NCBI RefSeq assembly: GCF_036965045.1
Contig: NZ_JBALOV010000001.1
Coordinates: 43,881-107,880 of the forward strand
DNA: 64,000 bases
Reading direction: 5' to 3'
Source of the DNA: Ferdinandcohnia sp036965045
Lineage (GTDB): Bacteria; Bacillota; Bacilli; Bacillales; Bacillaceae_L
Part shown: positions 6,921-15,917 of the stretch, one piece after another
How positions within the stretch are numbered: the stretch's first letter is position 1
How the letters are laid out: each line of letters starts with the position of its first letter
Program-made: the position numbers and the translations under genes
Notes under the pieces: model-generated
Database searches by the model: none
What the model was told of the DNA's origin: nothing
Seen by the model: only the letters and a program-made list of their open reading frames with translations

Positions 6921-8350
6921 TATACAACTTCCCTTTCTACATGTGCCAATTCTTTTTCTTTGCTGTAATCCTTCCTAGCAATTGTCCACCCAGTGTAACC
7001 AAATAGCAGGTTTACTAATGGTACAAGATAAATAAAGAACGCAAACGGGATAAATTCCCATGCACTTACCCCTAAAATACTTGTCGCAAATACTGCAGGA
7101 ACACTCCATGGTACAAGATTAATTCCGACCGTCCCCATTGCCTCAACTGTTCTTGAAAGATTTTTCGTATCAATATTCATGTCTTTATACTTTTGAACGA
7201 AGGTTCTTGCAGGAAGAATGATCGCCAAAAATTGAGCACCACTTGCTAATGCAACAATAAATGTAGATAAAAGAGTAGAACCAATAAGGGATCCAGTTGT
7301 TTTTACTTTCTTCATCATTTTACCTGTTAATACTTCAAATGTTCCCGTTTCTTCCAAAATGCCACCGAGAGCTGTCGCAATCATAAGCATTCCAACGGTT
7401 CCAAGCATCGAAGTGAGTCCACCGCGATTTAACAGTGAATCAATTTCACCTACTCCGGTTTCAAGATTAAAACCACTCGTCATAAATTGAACAATTGAGC
7501 TTACAGATGTTCCTTGAACCAAAACAGCAATAACCGCACCTAATAAGCCAACACCCATTAATGCAGGCAACGCTGGAGTACGCTTAAGCATTAAAAAGAT
7601 TGTAAATATCGGTAGCAACAGTAATAAAGGATGAATGACAAAAGCATCATCCAAACCTGATAAAATGGTTTCAATCGTCCCGGAACTTATGCTAGTGCTA
7701 GATTCCTCAAAACTGCCGAATACCCAAAATAATACAAGAGATAGTAAAAATGCTGGAATCGTGTCCCAAAGCATGTGCTTGATATGACTAAATAAATCGG
7801 TATCTACCAATGCAGCTGCGATATTAGTTGTATCTGATAAGGGAGATAGCTTGTCTCCTAAATACGCACCAGATATGACTGCCCCTGCAACTAAAGCTGG
7901 AGAAAACCCTAAGCCTTCCCCAATTACCATGAATGCTAGTCCAACAGTTGCGATAGATGTAAAGGATGTTCCTAACGTAATTGAAACAATTCCCGTTACG
8001 AGGGCCACGATTGGAACAAACCATGACGGATCTATTATCGATATACCGTAATAAATCATGGTTGGAATCACACCACTCGCAATCCATGACCCGATTATTG
8101 TCCCGATTACCAATAAAATAAACACAGCCGGTAAAGCCCTTGTTACCCCGTTTACCATCATTTGTTGTATATCATTCCATTTCCATCCACAGCTAATCGC
8201 AATGATGGAAGCCAAAATTACTCCAATCAATAATGGAAAGTTCATCCCTGCGTTCCAGATAAAGATCGAACACGCTGCAGCTAATATTAAACCTAATAAT
8301 GGAATGATTGCTTTCCAAATTGTAAGATTTGTCTTCATCTTATTCCCCAC
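6920..8350 (-). CDS. nhaC: NhaC-family Na+/H+ antiporter
   Basis: A 476-residue polytopic membrane protein of the NhaC/ion transporter superfamily. The conserved block GAYLGDKLSPLSDTTNIA is present around residues 160-180, along with VEAMGTVGINLVPWS near residue 410. NhaC proteins exchange Na+ for H+, and close relatives (MleN) exchange malate and lactate as well, so an organic-acid antiport role cannot be excluded. It is the first gene of a two-gene operon with the PqqB-like hydrolase. Confidence 0.85.
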   Translation of the reverse strand: MGNKMKTNLTIWKAIIPLLGLILAAACSIFIWNAGMNFPLLIGVILASIIAISCGWKWNDIQQMMVNGVTRALPAVFILLVIGTIIGSWIASGVIPTMIYYGISIIDPSWFVPIVALVTGIVSITLGTSFTSIATVGLAFMVIGEGLGFSPALVAGAVISGAYLGDKLSPLSDTTNIAAALVDTDLFSHIKHMLWDTIPAFLLSLVLFWVFGSFEESSTSISSGTIETILSGLDDAFVIHPLLLLLPIFTIFLMLKRTPALPALMGVGLLGAVIAVLVQGTSVSSIVQFMTSGFNLETGVGEIDSLLNRGGLTSMLGTVGMLMIATALGGILEETGTFEVLTGKMMKKVKTTGSLIGSTLLSTFIVALASGAQFLAIILPARTFVQKYKDMNIDTKNLSRTVEAMGTVGINLVPWSVPAVFATSILGVSAWEFIPFAFFIYLVPLVNLLFGYTGWTIARKDYSKEKELAHVEREVV

Positions 8351-8664
8351 CAGTCAAGAAAATTGAACTTTATGATTCTATTAGTTTATAAAAAATACTT
8401 TATCACTTTAAAGCTTTTATGCTTTTAAGTGAATTATCATGGAATAATAATAATTTAAAATGTTTCATTAGTCAAATCGAACAGTGGAACAGGTTCATTG
8501 TCTCGTTTTCCACAAATAACGGGACTCGATACTTTCCCACTTTCCAACCTCTCCTCAAGCACTTTTCACTGATTTTTTCATATTTTCTCATCAATCTCTC
8601 ATGGTCTTCTAATTTTTGTTTAGTAAATTACAAAGTATCAAAGTTTTCTAGGAGGATTTTAGAA
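8351..8664. other. Divergent intergenic region, nhaC / glycerate kinase
   Basis: About 310 bases between divergent genes. It must hold both promoters. I see only a ribosome site, AGGAGG (8650-8655), for the kinase. An open frame reads into the kinase from 8419, but it has no ribosome site and is not counted as coding. Confidence 0.5.
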
Positions 8665-9852
8665 ATGAAAATTGTTATAGTGCCCTCGGGCTTTAAAGAA
8701 TGTCTAGATGCGCAGGAAGTTGCTTTGGCCATGGAAAGAGGGGTGAGGCGTTTTGATTCGTCGATTGAACCAATTGTTATCCCCATGGTTGATGGTGGAG
8801 AAGGATTTGTTAAGACAATTATTAGCATAAAAGGTGGAGATTTAATTTATAAAAAGGTGACAGGACCTGTCGGGAGGAAAGTCAGTAGTTATTTTGGTAT
8901 TTATGAAGAGAATGGTAAACGGATAGCTGTAATCGAAATGGCGGCCGTATCTGGGTTAAAGCTTGTACCTCGTAACCTAAGAAACCCGTTAAAAACTACT
9001 ACCTATGGGGTAGGAGAATTAATTTTAGCTGCCCTTGATATCGGTGTGGATCATATCTTGATTGGCTGTGGAGATTCTGGAACTTCAGATGGTGGTGCGG
9101 GGATGGCCCAAGCGTTAGGAGCTGAGTTCTTTAATAAGAAACAACAACTCGTCCAAATCAAGGGTGGCGAAGATTTATTAAAGGTGGAATCCCTCAATAC
9201 AACAAATATTGATAGACGATTAAAGAATGTAACCATTGATGTGGCGTGTAACTGGAAGAACATATTATGTGGGGCAACTGGAGTGGCACGCGTGTTTGGG
9301 CCGCAAAAAGGGGCAACTCCAAAACAAGTTGAAGTCTTATCATTAGCATTAGAAAATTATGCCGATGTCATTGAAGAGGCAACAGGTCAGGATGTTCGCT
9401 CATTACCAGGCAGTGGTGCATCCGGAGGATTAGGTGCAGGATTAGTGGCATTTACAAACGCCATTTTACATCCTCGATTTGAAATTATTATGAACTTCAT
9501 TAATATCGAGGAAGAAATTTCAAAAGCAGATATCGTTTTTACTGCTGAAGGCAGTTTAGACTTTCAAACTCCAAACGGAAAAATCCCAGCGGAGGTGGCT
9601 AGGATTGCAAAAAAGAATCAAATTCCTGTGATTGCTATTACTGGAACAATCGGAAAAGGAGCGAATCTAAATTATCAAGCAGGAATTGACGCATATAGCA
9701 GTATTATTAAAAGACCAGTTTCTTTAGAGACTGCCATGAAAAATGCACCGAAATGGATAGAGGAAAGCACGGAGTCCGCATTACGGAAAATTGCAATCGG
9801 CTGGGGAATGGCAAATAAAAACATGTTAAAAGAAAGTGTTTATTTAACATAA
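8665..9852 (+). CDS. glxK: Glycerate 2-kinase (GlxK/GarK family)
   Basis: Phosphorylates D-glycerate with ATP, feeding it into glycolysis. The protein has 395 residues and starts with the family opening MKIVIVPSGFKECLDAQEVA. Further family blocks are PMVDGGEGFV, GCGDSGTSDGGAGMAQALGA and the C-terminal TAEGSLDFQTPNGK and AITGTIGKGAN. The start is ATG 8665, with AGGAGG ten bases upstream; a longer frame from 8419 lacks a ribosome site. The stop overlaps the next start (TAATG), so the kinase and the SLC13 carrier are co-translated, which suggests import and use of glycerate or a precursor. Confidence 0.92.
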   Translation: MKIVIVPSGFKECLDAQEVALAMERGVRRFDSSIEPIVIPMVDGGEGFVKTIISIKGGDLIYKKVTGPVGRKVSSYFGIYEENGKRIAVIEMAAVSGLKLVPRNLRNPLKTTTYGVGELILAALDIGVDHILIGCGDSGTSDGGAGMAQALGAEFFNKKQQLVQIKGGEDLLKVESLNTTNIDRRLKNVTIDVACNWKNILCGATGVARVFGPQKGATPKQVEVLSLALENYADVIEEATGQDVRSLPGSGASGGLGAGLVAFTNAILHPRFEIIMNFINIEEEISKADIVFTAEGSLDFQTPNGKIPAEVARIAKKNQIPVIAITGTIGKGANLNYQAGIDAYSSIIKRPVSLETAMKNAPKWIEESTESALRKIAIGWGMANKNMLKESVYLT

Positions 9853-11297
9853 TGACAGGGTTGGAGAAACAAACCGAAAAGAGTCATCCATTAAAATCAG
9901 GGGTCCAATCATTTTCAAAGCTGTCTGTTCTCGTTGCATTACATATTCTCATTTTTGCAGGCATTTTCTTAAACAATGGCCTGGACTATCGTTCAAAAAT
10001 TGCATTATTTGCATTTTTATCAGCCATGACTTTATGGATTACAACAAAAATATCTGCTGGATTTGTAGCTATTTCACTTATAGTGTTCATCATTATTATG
10101 AATGCAAGTGAACCCATTGTATTATATGAATCACTTTCAGAGGAAGTCGTATGGTTGATGATTGGATCTTTTATTATTGGCGAAGCGGTTAAAGAGTCTG
10201 GATTATCAGAAAGAGTAACCCATATCATCTTGAGTAAAACGAAGGATAAAGGAAAAGTACTCACAGGGGTAAGCTCCATTTTATTCGCATCCGTATTTTT
10301 CATTCCGTCTACTTCCGGTCGGGCAGCATTATCCTCGCCAATTATTAATCAATTAAGCCAAAAGTATACAAAAAAAGAACAAAGTGTTTTGGTACTATTA
10401 GCACCGATCATTATTTTAATGAGCACATCCGCTACCATTATTGGAGCAGGTTCTCATTTAATCGGAATTGGTTTACTTGAAAGCACTGTTCAGCAATCAA
10501 TTTCATTTTTTAAATGGTTTGTATGGGGATTTCCATTTGCGCTGGTAATAACACTACTTTCCCTCTTTATTGTAAAATGGATTCTTTGGCCTAAAGATGG
10601 ATTAAAAGTGTTGAAAAATAATCAAACGTTTGAGCCAACTCCATTGAAAAAGCAGTTGAATCAAACGGAAAAAAAGACCTTGGTATTGATGATTCTTTTA
10701 ATAGTAGGTTGGATGACAGAAGGTATACATGGCTATGATATTGCTTTTATTACGATGATAGGCGCAATCTTAGTCATGACGCCGAGTTATGGAATCATTA
10801 ACTGGAAACAAGGAATGAAATCAGTTTCGTGGAATTTGATTGTATTTGTTGCGGCAGCAGCAGCACTTGGAAAAATAGTAGTAGAGACAGGTGTAGTTAA
10901 ATGGATGGAAAGTGAAATTTTAAGCTTTCTGTACTTGTTTACAGGCGCCCCAGAATGGCTGATTGTTTTGGTCATTTTACTCGTAACGGTGACAAGCCAT
11001 TTATATATTACATCACACACGACACGTGCTATCGTCTTTATTCCAGGTTTATTGTTATTTAGTGAAGCAATTGGAATAAACCCTTCAACTGTTGTGTTTT
11101 TAAGTTTATTAGGGATGAACTATTGTCTGACATTTCCTGTAAGTTCAAAAGCATTACTTCTCTTTTATGAGGAAGAAGGAACTTCTTATGATGCAAGAAA
11201 TTTATTAAAAATAAGTGCAATATTAATGCCTATTTACATTGTAGTAATGATGGTATTTTATTTTACCTATTGGCAATGGACAGGGCTGCAATTGTAA
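9852..11297 (+). CDS. SLC13/DASS-family anion permease
   Basis: A 481-residue membrane protein with about 12 hydrophobic segments, of the SLC13 (divalent anion:Na+ symporter) / ArsB-like superfamily. SLC13-type blocks are visible: IGSFIIGEAVKESGL, the serine-rich VFFIPSTSGRAALS and late YITSHTTRAIVFIPG. It is coupled by a one-base overlap to glycerate kinase, so glycerate, tartrate or another small carboxylate is a likely substrate (inference). No terminator was found downstream. Confidence 0.8.
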   Translation: MTGLEKQTEKSHPLKSGVQSFSKLSVLVALHILIFAGIFLNNGLDYRSKIALFAFLSAMTLWITTKISAGFVAISLIVFIIIMNASEPIVLYESLSEEVVWLMIGSFIIGEAVKESGLSERVTHIILSKTKDKGKVLTGVSSILFASVFFIPSTSGRAALSSPIINQLSQKYTKKEQSVLVLLAPIIILMSTSATIIGAGSHLIGIGLLESTVQQSISFFKWFVWGFPFALVITLLSLFIVKWILWPKDGLKVLKNNQTFEPTPLKKQLNQTEKKTLVLMILLIVGWMTEGIHGYDIAFITMIGAILVMTPSYGIINWKQGMKSVSWNLIVFVAAAAALGKIVVETGVVKWMESEILSFLYLFTGAPEWLIVLVILLVTVTSHLYITSHTTRAIVFIPGLLLFSEAIGINPSTVVFLSLLGMNYCLTFPVSSKALLLFYEEEGTSYDARNLLKISAILMPIYIVVMMVFYFTYWQWTGLQL

Positions 11298-11495
11298 AGA
11301 AGATCATCTCTAATAATCGCTTTACCACAGAGTCCGTTCGTTAATAAAAAGAAACGTCAATCTATCGTGGTATTTTGTGTACGTATCGCAAGATTATTGT
11401 ATGTATTTTTCAACTAAGAGAAATTGTAAAAAATCTAATTTCAAAAGGTGTATATTATCTTTAATTGTACGCATTCTATAATGGGAGGTGTTAAA

Positions 11496-11657
11496 ATGAA
11501 CAATCAAAACAATCGACAAAATAACAACAATAATAATCGTGACAATAATGGTGGCTTTATGAATAAAGTTGGCCAGACTATCGAAAATGTTGTCGATACG
11601 ATTACCGGTGATAACGAAAATAATCAGAATCAACAACAAGGTAAAAATAATCGTTAA
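11496..11657 (+). CDS. Small Asn/Gln-rich protein
   Basis: A 53-residue hydrophilic protein that is mostly Asn and Gln (an NNNNNN run and a QQQ run), with one amphipathic stretch KVGQTIENVVDTITGD. A GGGAGGTG ribosome site lies just before ATG 11496 and a good terminator follows. Composition resembles small spore or stress proteins of bacilli; no family is recognised. Confidence 0.65.
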   Translation: MNNQNNRQNNNNNNRDNNGGFMNKVGQTIENVVDTITGDNENNQNQQQGKNNR

Positions 11658-11685
11658 TGATTACATATCTAAAAAAGATAAATCT

Positions 11686-11726
11686 AAAGGCATGATTTCG
11701 ATTTTGTTAATCAAATCATGCCTTTT
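11686..11726. terminator. Bidirectional terminator
   Basis: AAAGGCATGATTT pairs with AAATCATGCCTTT across a 14-base loop, with T-rich tails on both strands. It ends the small gene on the left and the redoxin gene on the right. Confidence 0.85.
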
Positions 11727-11738
11727 ACTTATTTCTAT

Positions 11739-12254
11739 CTACTTTTCAGTAAGTTCTTTGTACTCCTTATTAATAACTTTCATTGTTTCGTCTAACTGCT
11801 CGCCCCAGTGGTCGTTGACTTTGTTGAATACAACTTGACCATCTGTATCTAGCATCCCATAACCTCTATATGCGACATCTCCATTTTTCATATTGAACAG
11901 ATCTACTACCTCTAAATCTGGGTCTGATACGAAAGGAAGACTTTCCCCATAGAGTTCTTCTAAAGCAGTGTACAACTCTAATTGTTGATCTGGAGTATCG
12001 CCACTAATAATATATGCGTTAACGTCTAATTCCTTTAAGACATCTAAATTCTGATGCAACTGAACCAGTTGCTGTTGGCAAAGACTTCAGGTGTATGTCG
12101 TAATAAAGAAAAATAGAGTTGGTTTCTCCTGCGGGAAGGTAACTTCTTGTTTATTTTGATCCAATAAAGTGATCGATTTACTCATTTCATTAGATCCACA
12201 ACCTGTAAGGATTACAGCAGTGATTAATAAAAGGATGAGTAGCTTTAATTTCAT
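11739..12254 (-). CDS. Thioredoxin-like lipoprotein with in-frame TGA at the first CxxC position (candidate selenoprotein)
   Basis: Read through its TGA the gene encodes 171 residues: a lipoprotein signal with lipobox LTGC (Cys19), then a redoxin domain. The strand before the active site is KPTLFFFITTYT, followed by TGA (codon 56), Ser, Leu, Cys59. The TGA therefore occupies the first cysteine of a CxxC redox motif, giving UxxC if read as selenocysteine. Reading resumes in the same frame with QQQLVQLHQNL and a normal thioredoxin-like C-terminal part (YIISGDTPDQQ, later PFVSDPDLEVVDLF). A perfect 7-bp hairpin starts 14 bases after the TGA. Ribosome site GGAGGG precedes ATG 12254. The alternative is a TGC-to-TGA nonsense mutation. 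No sel genes are in the window. Confidence 0.65.
12051..12090 (-). promoter_or_regulatory. Candidate bacterial SECIS hairpin
   Basis: Minus strand: GCAACTG (12072-12066), loop GTT, CAGTTGC (12062-12056), a perfect 7-bp stem. The apical loop starts 22 bases after the TGA (12089-12087), within the 16-37 base window described for bacterial SECIS elements, and has G at its first position as the consensus asks. In addition CTGA, which contains the TGA, is complementary to TCAG (12054-12051), so the codon may lie at the base of the helix as in E. coli fdhF. Confidence 0.6.
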
Positions 12255-12432
12255 GTATGACCCTCCTCTCTTTACGAGTTTACGTACAAATTTTTCTAAT
12301 TATATCATTTACAAAGTGGCTATACAATTAATCTATTTTTATTTCAATTCCAACAAGAAAATTTTCCCACTAATAATTTCAAAAATACTCCCCATTCTAT
12401 AAAAGGGTTTAAAATATTAGGAGGTAATTTTT

Positions 12433-12867
12433 ATGGCACAATTAAGAGATATCATGACATCAAATGTAGTTACAGTTAACGAAACACAATCTGTCCAAGA
12501 GGCTGCGGCATTAATGAGCCAATATAATATTGGGGCCATTCCAGTAGTAAATAACAGTGGACAAATGGTTGGGATTGTCACTGATCGTGATATTACCCTT
12601 CGTACTACTGCACAAGGAGAAAGTGTACAAACACCTGTTTCTCAAGTCATGACCGCGCAGCAAATTGTACAAGGTACACCAGACATGGATGTTCATGAAG
12701 CAGCAAATTTGATGGCACAGCAGCAAATTCGCCGATTGCCTGTAGTTGAAAATGGACAACTAACAGGAATGGTTGCTTTAGGTGATCTAGCTGTACAAAA
12801 TCAATATGCAAACGAGGCTGAACAAGCACTACAAAACATTTCGACCCCTTCCGCACCTCAACAATAA
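12433..12867 (+). CDS. CBS-domain protein (YhcV-like)
   Basis: A 144-residue cytoplasmic protein made of two CBS domains (about 7-62 and 71-128), each with the V-x-G-I/M-V-T/A-x-x-D ending (VGIVTDRDI, TGMVALGDL). CBS pairs bind adenine nucleotides and act as sensors. There is no attached catalytic domain, as in B. subtilis YhcV. AGGAGG lies ahead of ATG 12433. Partner unknown. Confidence 0.88.
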   Translation: MAQLRDIMTSNVVTVNETQSVQEAAALMSQYNIGAIPVVNNSGQMVGIVTDRDITLRTTAQGESVQTPVSQVMTAQQIVQGTPDMDVHEAANLMAQQQIRRLPVVENGQLTGMVALGDLAVQNQYANEAEQALQNISTPSAPQQ

Positions 12868-12908
12868 TACATGTTTTATCCTTATGATAACCTTTTGGAA
12901 AAAACGGT

Positions 12909-12932
12909 GGGACGTGTATCTAGCCGCGTCCC
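12909..12932 (+). terminator. Hairpin after the CBS gene
   Basis: GGGACG pairs with CGTCCC. The T-run after it is weak, so termination strength is uncertain. A similar GGGACGC/GCGTCCC hairpin follows the gene at 24300-24659. Confidence 0.5.
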
Positions 12933-13337
12933 TAAAATATTATTTGAACCAAAAGTATTGAAGATAACGAAAGAGCTGATCCCCCCCAATCGTTGCGCCC
13001 AATACCGAATAACAATGATTGAAAAGTATAACGAAGAACATTTCCCAGTCCTTATGCAGCATTCTCCGGCACTTGAATAGAACAGTTAAACGCAAAAGAT
13101 TCATCGCACATCCCCTTATTTTAGATCAAAAATTCCACATAATAAAAGAGATTGTTTTCGTACTACAATTTCTCTTATATAGTAGAACTCAGGTATTTGT
13201 TAAAATAGTAGTAATTGTACTAATAAAGAGAGTTAGTCTTTTTTATAAACAGGTGAAAAGTTTGTCCAGATTATCACGTGAATTTACAATAAAATGGTGG
13301 GACTCAGAACCTCTGTCCCTTAAAGAAGGAGATTTAT
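12933..13337. other. Intergenic region before the SGNH hydrolase
   Basis: About 400 bases. It contains an imperfect hairpin near 13147-13178 (AGAGATTGT with ACAATTTCTCT) and the ribosome site AAGAAGGAG for the next gene. Open frames crossing it have no ribosome sites or recognisable sequence, so I call it non-coding. Confidence 0.45.
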
Positions 13338-14081
13338 ATGAGGAATCCTCCAAGAGTTTACCTCTTTTATTTTATATCAATACTCATATGTGTATTTGTG
13401 TTGTTAACCATACAACAGAGGAGTAAAGCTGCTAAACCAGTATCAGGTTCAAACCACGAGTATTCTGTAATTGAAAAGCTTACTTATAAAAAACCTGTAA
13501 CTATTGTGGCCTATGGTGATTCAATTACATGGGGATATGAAAGGGATAAAAAAGGAAAAGTGAATCAGGTTAAAAATCCTTATCCAAAAGCCCTAGAACA
13601 AGAGCTCAGGAAAAGATATGGCTACGATCAGATAAAAGTGATTAATAAAGGTCATCCCGGCTGGACCTCGATTCAAGCACTAGAAAATATAGAAGAAGAA
13701 GTACTTAGCTATCATCCGGACTTAGTTATTTCTATGTTCGGCATAAATGATGCTAGAGGGCATAATAAATATAGCCCACATGCACTTCCCGTCCCTGTTA
13801 ATCAATATAAAGAAAACAATCGAAAAATCCTAGAAAAGCTTAAAGCTAATGGAATCAAAGTTGTTATCATTTCCCCAACCACTATTACTAATAACAAAAA
13901 TAACGGAAAGAAAACTCAAATACACTACATTAACGCGATTAAATCATTGGCACAAGAAGAAAAGGTTCGGTATGTAAACGGCGGGGACATTTCTATCAAC
14001 GGGAATTTAAGTGACGGAATTCATTTTAAAGCAGAAAAATATCAATTATTGGCCGAAAAACTAATGCTTGAGCTATTTTAA
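13338..14081 (+). CDS. Secreted or membrane-anchored SGNH/GDSL hydrolase
   Basis: A 247-residue protein with an N-terminal hydrophobic segment (about 7-26, signal or anchor) and an SGNH esterase domain. The catalytic serine lies in YGDSITWG (GDS at 60-62), the oxyanion Asn in SMFGINDARG, and the Asp/His pair in SDGIHF (D226, H229). It should act outside the membrane as an esterase or lipase on a small acyl or acetyl ester; the substrate is unknown. AAGAAGGAG stands seven bases upstream of ATG. It is a single gene with a hairpin after it. Confidence 0.85.
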   Translation: MRNPPRVYLFYFISILICVFVLLTIQQRSKAAKPVSGSNHEYSVIEKLTYKKPVTIVAYGDSITWGYERDKKGKVNQVKNPYPKALEQELRKRYGYDQIKVINKGHPGWTSIQALENIEEEVLSYHPDLVISMFGINDARGHNKYSPHALPVPVNQYKENNRKILEKLKANGIKVVIISPTTITNNKNNGKKTQIHYINAIKSLAQEEKVRYVNGGDISINGNLSDGIHFKAEKYQLLAEKLMLELF

Positions 14082-14082
14082 C

Positions 14083-14119
14083 GGACAGGTTTAACCCTTT
14101 TGGAACACCGTACCTGTCC
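14083..14119 (+). terminator. Hairpin after the SGNH hydrolase gene
   Basis: GGACAGGT (14083-14090) pairs with ACCTGTCC (14112-14119), immediately after the stop codon. The T-run is short (CTTGTCT). Confidence 0.5.
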
Positions 14120-14393
14120 CTTGTCTCCAAAAGTCATATTCGTTATTGAATAGTAATATCCGTCATAATTCCTCTTGCATTCCAAGTCTGTCAATAGGGA
14201 TAATCTAGTATTTTATACCTGTATTGACAAAAGGAAACATTAAATAGAATTTGGCAAATCTATTATTTTCAATTATGATCAGACATTATAATAGTAGAAT
14301 GGTTTTAGAAGGAAAAGTCTTCCTCAATTATTACAAATTTCGCATGCTATGATGTTGGTGTATCTTTCGTACACAAAACGAGGAGGACTAAAC

Positions 14394-15119
14394 ATGAAAA
14401 AAACAGTATTATCGTTAGTAGTAGCAGGTGCAATTTTAGTTACAGGACCTTTAGCTAGTTCTGCTGAGCAGCTTGATGGTTCCAAAAATGTATATGAAGG
14501 TCGATACGTTGTATCTGTTAACAGCTCTACAAACTGGAACGATCTTATTCAAAACTTACTTAAAAAATACTATTCTCAATACGGCCAAACTCAGGAAAAT
14601 GTAGCGGAACCTGCTCAACCTGCTAAGCAGCCTGTTGAACAAAAAACAGAAAAACCTGTTCAGGAAAGCCCTGTTGTTCAGCAGCCAGTACAGCAGCAAC
14701 CTGTTGAACGAAAAAATGAAGCGACAAATCAGGCTGCTTATTCATTAAGTCAGTTTGAGCAAGAAGTTGTGACATTAACAAATAAAGAACGTGCAAAATA
14801 TGGCTTACAACCACTAAAAATTGATTTAAAATTAAGCGAGGTTGCGAGAACAAAATCCTCTGATATGAAAAAGAATGGATATTTTTCTCACACAAGTCCA
14901 ACCTACGGATCACCATTTGATATGATGAAGCAATTTGGTGTTCAATATCGTGCAGCTGGTGAAAACATTGCGAAGGGACAACCTTCACCACAAGAGGTTG
15001 TAAATGCTTGGATGAACAGTGACGGTCACCGCAAGAATATCTTAAGCTCTAACTTTACTCATATTGGAGTAGGTCATGTGGAAGGTAATTATTGGACTCA
15101 AATGTTTATTGGAAAATAA
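14394..15119 (+). CDS. Secreted CAP/SCP-like protein (YkwD family)
   Basis: A 241-residue exported protein. The signal peptide ends near LASSA-EQ (residue 24), followed by a Pro/Gln/Glu-rich linker with repeated PVEQ/PVQQ units (about 65-110), then a C-terminal CAP domain. CAP landmarks are LTNKERAKYGLQPL, YFSHTSPTYGSPFDMM, AAGENIAKGQ and NAWMNSDGHRKNIL, with the His/Glu pocket residues intact. Bacillus CAP proteins are sporulation or wall associated, but their activity is poorly known. The start is ATG 14394, directly after GAGGAGG; the longer frame from 14349 has no signal sequence. Confidence 0.88.
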   Translation: MKKTVLSLVVAGAILVTGPLASSAEQLDGSKNVYEGRYVVSVNSSTNWNDLIQNLLKKYYSQYGQTQENVAEPAQPAKQPVEQKTEKPVQESPVVQQPVQQQPVERKNEATNQAAYSLSQFEQEVVTLTNKERAKYGLQPLKIDLKLSEVARTKSSDMKKNGYFSHTSPTYGSPFDMMKQFGVQYRAAGENIAKGQPSPQEVVNAWMNSDGHRKNILSSNFTHIGVGHVEGNYWTQMFIGK

Positions 15120-15162
15120 GCTTGTTAACCAAAATTGATATTTTCCTATTTTAAATAAAATT

Positions 15163-15189
15163 GGCACTCAGCGAGGTTCGTTGAGTGCC
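15163..15189. terminator. Terminator between convergent CAP gene and aroQ
   Basis: GGCACTCAGCGA pairs with TCGTTGAGTGCC (one G-T pair) with a 3-base loop, followed by TTTATAAT on the plus strand. Confidence 0.75.
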
Positions 15190-15205
15190 TTTATAATACT
15201 CCCTA

Positions 15206-15649
15206 TTATTTCTCTTTAATCAAAGATACCGCAGCACGTAACCCAAGATAGTAGCTGTCAATTCCAAAACCGCATATTTGACCCTTCGCAATATCTGCAA
15301 AAACAGAACGATGCCTGAACTCTTCCCGAGCATGAATATTAGACATATGAATTTCAATAATGGGTACTTCGAGAATATCTAGTGCATCTCTCAATCCATA
15401 ACTATAATGTGTCCATGCACCTGCATTTATGATTACAGCGTCTTTATTTTCAAAATAAGCCTTATGGATTCGTTCGCACATTTCCCCTTCATGATTGGTT
15501 TGGAAACTTTCAATTTCAACACCAAGCTCATTAGCTAATTTTTTCAGTCCTTCATCAATTTCCTCCAAAGTTACCGTACCATATTGAACAGGGTCTCTCT
15601 TTCCAAACATGTTATGATTAATTCCATGTAGCATCAGAACTTTTTTCAT
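15206..15649 (-). CDS. aroQ: Type II 3-dehydroquinate dehydratase
   Basis: Shikimate pathway enzyme converting 3-dehydroquinate to 3-dehydroshikimate; 147 residues, the normal type II size. Tyr23 in GKRDPVQYG, Asn75 in IINAGAWTHYS, His101 in EIHMSNIHAREEFRHRS and the following Arg are the catalytic set. The opening reads MLHGINHNMFG where most family members have NGPNLNLLG, so it is a divergent member, perhaps for quinate use rather than aromatic biosynthesis (inference). It is convergent with the CAP gene and divergent from the kinase at 15918. Confidence 0.88.
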   Translation of the reverse strand: MKKVLMLHGINHNMFGKRDPVQYGTVTLEEIDEGLKKLANELGVEIESFQTNHEGEMCERIHKAYFENKDAVIINAGAWTHYSYGLRDALDILEVPIIEIHMSNIHAREEFRHRSVFADIAKGQICGFGIDSYYLGLRAAVSLIKEK

Positions 15650-15799
15650 ACTTTTCTTCCCCTAACCATTGAATTTAGTATTATATCATCTTCTAAGTAT
15701 AACTTGTTTTAGAATTTTCAGGCAAACCGTTTAAGCAATCAAGGACTTTCAGCACCTAGGATCAGTAGCCATTTTTAAATCTTACAGACACTAGTATAG

Positions 15800-15822
15800 T
15801 TTATCAAAATAATTTTGATAAA
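15800..15822. promoter_or_regulatory. Long palindromic operator between aroQ and aroK
   Basis: Arms TTTATCAAAAT (15800-15810) and ATTTTGATAAA (15812-15822) are a perfect 11-bp inverted repeat around a single central base. It lies about 95 bases before the kinase ATG and 150 bases from the aroQ start, so it could control both. The regulator is not in the window. Confidence 0.6.
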
Positions 15823-15917
15823 TTAAACTATTTTCCTTTTGAAAAATAAAAATCCTATGGTAGTATTTATTAAAATACAACCATCAATAAATGAAATTAA
15901 CAATAGGAAGTGCCGAA

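Noticed and set aside
13019..13426. 135-codon open frame overlapping the SGNH gene start
   Set aside because: Out of frame with a well-supported gene, no ribosome site, no recognisable sequence.
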